DNA from: Scatophagus argus
Taxonomy: Eukaryota > Chordata > Actinopteri > Scatophagidae
Reading direction: 5' to 3'
Length of the DNA: 64,000 bases
NCBI RefSeq assembly: GCF_020382885.2
Contig: NC_058513.1
Location: 8,465,774 to 8,529,773 of the forward strand
Position 1 is the stretch's first letter, and each line of letters opens with the position of its first letter. Positions 55,601 to 64,000 of this stretch are shown here, in pieces. The translations under genes were made by a program, and so were the position numbers. Under the pieces are notes generated by a model. The model had not been told where the DNA came from, did no database searches, and saw nothing but the letters and a program-made list of their open reading frames with translations.

Positions 55601-57562
55601 AAAGCGTAGGGACGGGTACTGAAACACACAGTAATTATTGATACATAAAAGTTATTTTGCACATTTTATCTCAACAACTCAGCTGCAGCATCATGCAATG
55701 CAACACACTCACACACCCTGCTCTTAGAGGCAATGGCAGAGAACTCAAATGTGTGCTTACACTTTACCAAAGTGCTTGTTGCAACAAGTGCAATTACTCT
55801 TTTGCCTGTAAGGGTGGAAATGATCAATCTGCACACTCTCATCTGAGATCAAATGGTCAGACTGAATTTATGAACCCATCCATATAAAGATTTTGCAACT
55901 TTCTTAAATTAAAATTGCATGTACAGTGTCCCAACCCACTCCTCTAGTGCAGCTAGTCTAAGCAAAAGATAAGCCCAAAACCGTTTCACAATGGCAGCTA
56001 GAGGGAGTTAATTTATACACAACACATGTAAGAAAACAAAGCAATATTAATTCTGTTCTTAATTTGTTTCTTTTTTCTCTTAAAAGATATAAAAAAAGAA
56101 CCTGCATTTTCCTTCATTGTCACAGCAGATGTCACTGAGTGAAAACACATTCACTCACCTTAATCAAAATGTGACTACTAATTTGCAGCATGTGTGTTGT
56201 TTTATTTGCCTCTAGTGTATAAGGAATAAAATGATCCATTTGAAGCAGATTGTTTTTGCAAAAGTTGCACAAAGTAAGTAACAAGTGTAGACAATGCAAC
56301 AGTATAAATACAATAGACAGACAACGCTTAAACTTGAATACGGGGTTGGCTGATACTGAAACCTAATGTGGAGTCATACCCAACACTTTCATCAAATTTG
56401 AATGTTAAGAAATAAAATCAGACTACAGATTATGCAGTCAAACTACAATAGTCCATAAATGTGGTCATTGATGGAGCAACTTGGTCTGGCAAAACCCTGC
56501 TTACCTGTTGTTGAGTCCAGTGGTGGCTCTGTAGGAGTCAACAACTCTTCTGGCCCAGAAGGAGGAGGAGGTTGCTGCTCCTCCTGACGCTCTTCCTGAC
56601 GCTCTTCCTGATGCTCCTCCTGCTGCTGCTCTGTCTGCTCCCCCTCACTCTGAACGTCTGGGAGTGGAGGTGGAGGAATGGTTGATGTTGGCGAGGCCAG
56701 ACTGACACGATCTTCCTCCATTGGCGTGGGCTCTGGTAGAGGGGCTGAGGGCGGGGCAGGCGTAGATGCCATTGTTGATTCCGGCTCAATTCGCTTGCGT
56801 AGGACGTGCACAGTCTCTTCCAACTGCAAATTAGAAACACAAGGATGGACAGGAGTGTTAATCCTCCGGAAAAAACCATTAACATCAGTATATTTTTCAT
56901 ACAGCATAAAATATAAATTATAAATTATCAGGTTGAGGCACACAGTTGGACAACATTTAGTGAATGAATGGTGGTTTTGACCCTGTGAGACTTCCCTTGT
57001 CTTGTTTACATGGACATCTCTGAAATCACGTTTCAGCTCAAAATGGGGTACAACTAGGTTAAAACAATGTCATCAAATGTGCAGAGGTACCTGTGACCAG
57101 TAGCGGTTGACAATCAGCAGGGTTGTGTCATCAGTGGCTTGTCTCTTCTCCAACTTCTCAATTTTCTCACGTAACTCATCCTCCATTGCCTGCCTCTGCT
57201 CCAAGCGCTCACACAGCTTCTTATTCTTGAACTGAAGGACCTTCATGTCCATTTCCTCCTGCACATAACAAATACAGACCCCAAAGTGAAGAATATCAGA
57301 AATTCTGAGAGTTGTTTGGCAAAACAAAAACACCTGAGATGAGCTTCAATGTCATGTGGGTGTACAAAGTCATCTTGATCGATGTCGCAAAAAATAGGCT
57401 ATAAGTAAACACCAAATTACTGACCGTTGAGGAGACTCCAGCAATGCGTATGGGCTCAATGAGAGTGGTGGTGGTCTTCTCCTCTTTTTTGCTTTTCTTC
57501 TCAGGTGGGCCAGGGGGGCTGTCCCCTCCGGAGGGACGCTTTCCTCCCCCAGCACCCGACAT
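46607..57562 (-). CDS. rnf40: E3 ubiquitin-protein ligase BRE1B (RNF40)
   Basis: Nineteen coding exons, 5' to 3': 57562-57425, 57258-57091, 56823-56505, 55552-55343, 55121-55000, 54816-54670, 54366-54292, 54130-54011, 53854-53675, 53451-53316, 52893-52772, 52647-52382, 52245-52128, 51979-51830, 48713-48501, 48404-48279, 47544-47404, 47276-47175, 46783-46607 (3030 nt, 1009 aa; human 1001). With RNF20 it monoubiquitinates histone H2B in the nucleus, using UBE2A/B. The N-terminus is basic ([17 protein letters not shown]). Long coiled coils follow. The marker [20 protein letters not shown] is present. The last exon is a C3HC4 RING ([10 protein letters not shown] ... [11 protein letters not shown] ... 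CPKC) ending HRIYIT. Two low-complexity expansions stand out: QEER repeats in the third coding exon and Arg-Glu repeats at about 52440-52530. The donor of exon 12 is GTACAT, weak but phase-correct. Confidence 0.96.
48943..49000. repeat. Possible hAT-type transposon end
   Basis: The segment CCAGTGCTAATCAAAGTGGGG followed by TCCGGGGCCACCAGGTGTCC recalls the CAGTGnTTCTCAAAnTGGGG terminus of hAT DNA transposons. Only one end is visible, in the large rnf40 intron (48714-51829). Confidence 0.3.
49428..49471. repeat. Perfect 44-bp palindrome in the large rnf40 intron
   Basis: Twenty-two bases on each side of ACT|AGT are exact reverse complements with no spacer (GCTTCATCATGCTCGCTTGA and its mirror). 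The next bases outward do not pair. On the right it is followed by GATGAGAGGTGAAATGTCTT and AAGTCCAGTTG, which look like a common fish dispersed repeat. Confidence 0.95.
53893..53913. repeat. Poly-A tract in an rnf40 intron
   Basis: A T-run in the transcript close to an rnf40 acceptor, before the exon at 53854-53675; it may act as its pyrimidine tract. Confidence 0.85.
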
Positions 57563-58880
57563 CGTTCCTTCCCCCTGCAAGACATCAAGCCTGACATGAA
57601 ACACTCGTTTTGGTATAGCATTCAGAAACCACGGATGCGTTTGCAGATGGAGAACTCATTCATTTGATATTAGCTAGCTTAGCTATATATTCCAAGCGCA
57701 GGGCCATTAATTTAAACTGTAGCAGAAAACTGCTCTTGTAGGGTTCATATGAAAATATTTCTTTTGAGCGGCTTTGTTGGCTGTTACCGTAAAAGCACCT
57801 GTCTGAACGGCTACCGACAATGTTTTATTTGGCATTTCTGTTAAGATTAACGAATATTAGCAAGCTTGCTAACGCTAGAGATGCTAACGCTAACGTTAAT
57901 TCTGAGAGACCTCTTTAGCTAAACGCCGCTCTTTGTCCGGTGTCTTTAATGACTGGTGGTCGATATTTATATTCACTCACCACGACCACAGACGTAAGAT
58001 GTTTTTCAAATAAATTTTAAAAGCACACGCGGTATAAACCGCTTTCTGTCAAACATTACCGTTACAAACCTTCACGAGCGATTAAAAATGTAACTCAAGG
58101 CATCCGGAGAAGCTACAGGAAATTACGACAATGTGCATCCGCATAGTTAAAAAAAAAATCATCAGGATATGATAAAAACAAATAACAAATTGACGTTATT
58201 GTTGCGAAATCCTGTTATAAAATGTTGACACGTTTACTGTTTTATAGTGCTTCAAAAAGACCATATTAATATGAATTAACCAAATGTCTTTTTAAACTGT
58301 AATGCTGCAACCCTCGCCCCGGCCTCACCGGGGCAGTACTAGTAAACTGTAATAACGGGCTACAGGCAGTTTCGAGGAATGTGACTCGAATGTAAACAGT
58401 GTTCAGGTGCTAGCTAACGTTAACAGTAACTGTAGCTTACTTTGATTTTGTCGCCGCTTGATCGCACACAGTTATGGTTTCCAGATCGATACCTCAAGTT
58501 GAGATGGCATTATTGTACTGATTCATTATTCACCGTCTCCCTCTCCCTCTTGTAGTTTGATTGCATACATGGTGAGTAGCTTCCTGTACGGACAGTGAAC
58601 CTGCTGCTGCAGCAAGGCCAAAATCGAGGACACAGCTAGCTAACTATCATGATGCACCAAGGGCATATTTCCAAATAAGAAAGAAGACTAGAAAAAGAAA
58701 AAGAGTAGAGAAATGTGTGTGTAGCAAGCAGAACCCAGGAATGTCCTATACTAGCGAGAATTAAGCTTGACGTACATGCCATAGAAATACTTCCTTGTCG
58801 GTGTAGGCTCCGTAATGTTACAAACTATACAGCACTGTTACAAAATGAGACTGACAGTTTGTTTTTGTTTTAGATTCGTC
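57563..58880. promoter_or_regulatory. Divergent promoter region between rnf40 and phkg2
   Basis: Only 1.3 kb separates the start codons of two housekeeping-type genes transcribed away from each other. The phkg2 ATG exon begins after an acceptor (TTTGTTTTAG) ending at 58873, so its first non-coding exon lies inside this gap, possibly ending near 58570. GCTAAC/GTTAAC words cluster at 57867-57899 and 58409-58432. No TATA box is obvious. Exact start sites are inferred. Confidence 0.55.
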
Positions 58881-58890
58881 GGCTGTCACA

Positions 58891-61000
<2,110 letters not shown>

Positions 61001-61791
61001 AAGGTCAACCTCATTCCTAACCACTTAGATTTTTATTTAAACATTTGCATGTGCTGTCATGTCAGTGTTTGTCTTGTTGCAGTTTTGTAGTCTTGTATTT
61101 AATTTTAAGACGAGGAATTCAGGGGCCAGGGAAGTTTTGTATGCCTTAATGCACATTCGTTCAGCAATTTGAAAATAAGCATGTGTATAACGTCATGTTC
61201 CGTATGTGCCCCGATCGAAGTCTGTGGCTGTTTGAGATGCTTCTTGTCAGGGCATGATATTTGCAATGCCAGTTTGCAGTAAAGGACACATCGCACAATC
61301 GTTTGATAAAACACATTTTACTTGTTGATCGTCAGTTCTAACTGAGGAAAGGACGTGTTTCTAAGCACTGTGTGGCTGAAGCGAACATTAAAGCACTGTG
61401 ATTAATTATTTAATAGATAATTACACATTGTACAGATGCTAAGATTTACATAATTCCAGTGTTACAAATCAGTAGCAGAGGGTTTTTTTGCAGAGAATCT
61501 TGTTGTTGTCGTGCATGCAGACATTCCTCAGTAGGAAACTCATCTCCACTAATCGTGAAGGCTGTCTGTTACTGTATTTCCTATTGTGACTCACCAACAC
61601 CATTCCCTGCTCGGTTCATTCTTCAGTTTAATACGTGGCTCTTTTCCTGAAAGTGCCTGCCTGAGAAATGTACAGCAATTGTACAAATGCAGATATAAAT
61701 TGTACTGTGTATGAAGAAAAGAAAGATTTTATTGACAATAAAACTAATGTTTAAGTCGGACTTTTTTGTGTGAGTGCTTATTCAAAATCCA
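61001..61791. other. phkg2 3' UTR overlapping the next gene's 3' end
   Basis: No coding sequence is seen. Plus-strand AATAAA (61737-61742) and minus-strand AATAAA (TTTATT, 61728-61733) lie almost on top of each other, serving the two convergent genes. Confidence 0.7.
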
Positions 61792-62144
61792 CTATTGTTT
61801 GGCCTTGTTGTGGAGCTGTGGAGATTCTAGTGCTCTGTTGTGCTGATCTGTAATTTCTTTCATTTGCTGATCTAGTTGTCCAGACATAAACATCATCTGC
61901 TCTCTGACCTCTTTCTCGATCAGCGCCTTCAGTTCTGATTTTGAACCTGAAAGTGAGGAAATGCAGAAGCAGTTGCAATACACCATTTGGGCTGCACTTA
62001 ATTTATCTGTGTAGAGTCTTTTTATGATTGTGATCCTACCAAATGTGGATCCCTCTGGCTCTACGTCAGAAGTTCCCTGTGTTTGAGGAGAGCCATCTGT
62101 CTTTGGCACTGCTTTGGCTTCTTTTTCCATCACATTTCCAGCAT
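61792..62144 (-). CDS. C-terminal exons of a minus-strand gene, probably cfap119 (ccdc189)
   Basis: Two phase-matched exons, 62144-62040 and 61946-61792, encode the last 86 or so residues: AGNVMEKEAKAVPKTDG ... EPEGSTFGSKSELKALIEKE, then a short helical, Gln/Glu-rich end and a stop. The acceptor (TTTCACCAG) and donor (GTAGGA) are good, and the upstream codon is split. The sequence alone does not name a family for me. The position, tail to tail with phkg2 and beyond rnf40, is where human CFAP119, a sperm flagellum-associated coiled-coil protein, sits. Earlier exons must lie beyond the piggyBac insert, or off the right edge, if the gene is intact. Confidence 0.55.
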
Positions 62145-62469
62145 CTGGTGAAAGAAAAGTACTTAAATGTATTAGTAAATCTGATCTGAAGTCCTTTAAC
62201 ATCAAAATCAATCGACTCGCCACACCACCACCTACCACCACACAAAGTTGAACATATTTGCAAGTGCATGGATTTCAAAGTTATTTTTATGTTTCTCCTT
62301 CAAAAAGGAGAGATTCTTAAACTTGAGGTATTTACATTACAAGGATGTCAAACATTTTTGCATAATAAAATCAAAGGTGTAATGTCTGTCTGCCTTTTCT
62401 TACTCTTCCACATGCTTTATTGGTCAGTCGCTTAAATTTGTAAACTGCTCTTATTTAGTCCTAGCTGCA

Positions 62470-64000
62470 TTAACCCTTGTATTATGTTACGGGTCAATTT
62501 GACCCATTTCAGTTTTCATGTTGACCAAAGTACTGGTTATCCTTTCTTTTTCTTCCTGCAATTTTGTGACTTTTCCTCATCTTGGGTCATGAACTGGTGT
62601 GTAAAATCTGGACTCTTTGATGTGTAGTAAAATGTCTGTGCAGAGTTTGTATACGAAGATGATGTTGCGGGTCATTTTGACCCGGACACTTTAATGTGGG
62701 TAAATAGCTGTTTAGATCCAAATTAAACACTTTGATCTCTTTGATATACTTTGTTTAGATTGCCAAATTATTTGTATTTTGAAACAGAGGCCCAGGTGTG
62801 AATGGAGGAGGAACTTTCTCACCCTTGTGCTTGTCACTGTTCTCATGTCATCTCTTTGACAAACACACCAAAATGAGCTCCAGAAGTTTTACAGTTGAAG
62901 AAACTGTGGCACTGATGTTGAACTGGGATAGTGATGCAGAGGAAGAGATTTCAGAGACAGAGGATCTTTCAGAGACTGAGGACAATGTTATTGATGATCC
63001 AGATTGTCAATTTTCTTCCGATGAGGATTCAGAGGACGAGTCTGCCGTTGGATCTCCATCAGCTGAAAACCAAGGAATGCAGCAATCATCATCCACAGAG
63101 GGGACATGGACATCAAAAGATGGTAATATAAAATGGTCAACATCACCACACCAAAGCCGAGGTAGACTGTCATCTTCCAATGTCATCAAAATGACTCCCG
63201 GTCCTACACGATTTGCTGTCACACCAGTTGATGATATTCAATCAGCATTTCAGCTCTTCATATCGCCAATAGAGAAGATTATACTGGACATGACCAATTT
63301 GGAGGGGAGGCGTGTATTTCAAGAGAAATGGAAGCCACTGGATCAGACTGACTTGCATGCTTACATCGGAATTCTGGTATTAGCTGGAGTGTACAGGTCA
63401 AGGGGAGAAGCAACTGCAAGTTTGTGGAACGAAGAGAATGGAAGACCAATCTTTCGAGCAACAATGTCTCTGGAGACATTTCACATGATATCTCGTGTGA
63501 TCCGATTTGACAACTGCGACACAAGAGCTGGTCGACGTGAAAGAGACAAGTTAGCTGCGATCAGAGATGTATGGGATAAATGGGTTGAAATTCTGCCTTT
63601 GTTGTACAATCCTGGTCCCCATGTTACTGTTGTTCCATTCAGAGGGCGCTGTCCTTTCCGACAGTACATGCCCAACAAGCCCGCCAAGTATGGCATCAAA
63701 ATATGGGTAGCTTGTGATGCAAAACACAGCAACATACAGCTGCCAGCGCAAGACTGCCCGTTGGCCCTTGGTGATTTTCTATAACATTGTGGATGTGTCT
63801 GCTTACAATGCCTATGTCCTGTGGACTGAAATCAACCAACAATGGAATGCCGGAAAATTGTTCCGACGTCGGCTTTTCCTGGAACAACTCGGCAAAGCAC
63901 TTGTTACTCCTAAGATGCAGAGTCGAGCCAGGTCACCTAAAACCCCAGCAGCTGCGGCTGTCATTGAAAAGGTCAAGCTCACGTCACCCAACCAATCTGC
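62470..64000 (+). mobile_element. piggyBac-type DNA transposon, left end and body
   Basis: A TTAA target site (62470-62473) is followed by CCCTTGTATTATG, a piggyBac-type terminal repeat start. Palindromes CGGGTCAATTTGACCC (62490-62505) and CGGGTCATTTTGACCCG (62668-62684) lie in the terminal region, as expected of transposase-binding repeats. A transposase reading frame follows in the same direction. The right end is outside the window. It lies upstream of the minus-strand gene at 61792-62144, perhaps in one of its introns. Confidence 0.85.
62873..64000 (+). pseudogene. piggyBac (PGBD-like) transposase, internally deleted and frameshifted
   Basis: From ATG 62873 (an upstream in-frame ATG is at 62798) the frame runs to a stop at 63784. 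The acidic N-terminus (SDAEEEISETEDLSETED) and the core (LHAYIGILVLAGVYRSRGE, RVIRFDNCDTR, YMPNKPAKYGIKIWVACDAK) are those of piggyBac transposases. The first catalytic Asp is in ACDAK. After DAKHSN the family usually continues with YAWKMQVYTGKP; here the sequence jumps, and in another frame resumes with TARWPLVIFYNIVDVSAYNA and FRRRLFLEQLGKALVTP up to the window end. So roughly 150-200 residues, with the second and third catalytic Asp, are missing near 63735-63755, and the two parts are out of frame. It cannot encode an active transposase. Confidence 0.85.

Noticed and set aside
62798-62872. Upstream in-frame ATG of the piggyBac frame
   Set aside because: The extra residues (GGGTFSPLCLSLFSC) are unlike known piggyBac N-termini; ATG 62873 before SSRSFTVEE fits better, though it is not proven.

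Overview
This is a gene-dense piece of a ray-finned fish chromosome, most likely a percomorph teleost. Vertebrate-only families (Shank, PACSIN, connexin, TNFRSF12A, ZNF646/ZNF668) are split by short GT-AG introns, there are many CA/GT microsatellites, and the interspersed repeats look like the common teleost ones. I rebuilt the exon chains by hand, checking reading phase at each junction. All complete multi-exon models close without a frame error.

Layout: 1-1398 (+) the last exons of a Shank scaffold gene ending in a SAM domain; 7340-11876 (+) a compact, divergent PACSIN (F-BAR + SH3); 13583-21680 (+) a 20-exon zinc-finger/vWA/Sec23-like protein of the type listed in fish as 'circularly permutated Ras protein 1-like'; 22192-22914 (-) a one-exon divergent connexin; 24204-26189 (-) znf668 and 28450-33806 (+) znf646, head to head; 38829-44438 (-) tnfrsf12a (Fn14), whose exons are very small; 46607-57562 (-) rnf40 (BRE1B) and 58891-61000 (+) phkg2, again head to head; 61792-62144 (-) the last exons of a gene that is probably cfap119, tail to tail with phkg2; and from 62474 to beyond the right edge a piggyBac DNA transposon with a broken transposase.

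From memory, ZNF668/ZNF646 and RNF40/PHKG2/CFAP119 are also neighbours on human 16p11.2 and TNFRSF12A is on 16p, so much of the window looks like an old conserved block. The genes do not form one pathway: they cover synaptic scaffolding and membrane shaping, transcription factors, cytokine signalling, H2B ubiquitination and glycogen breakdown. What they share is architecture: two divergent gene pairs with short shared promoters, both rich in GCTAAC/GTTAGC words, and a convergent pair with almost coincident poly(A) signals.

Most worth a second look: the connexin with altered loop cysteine spacing and a glycosylation sequon, the vWA protein with a full MIDAS, the PACSIN without NPF motifs, a second possible Shank C-terminus, and a perfect 44-bp palindrome in an rnf40 intron. 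I saw no CRISPR array, tRNA or rRNA gene, and no retroviral or Polinton remnant.
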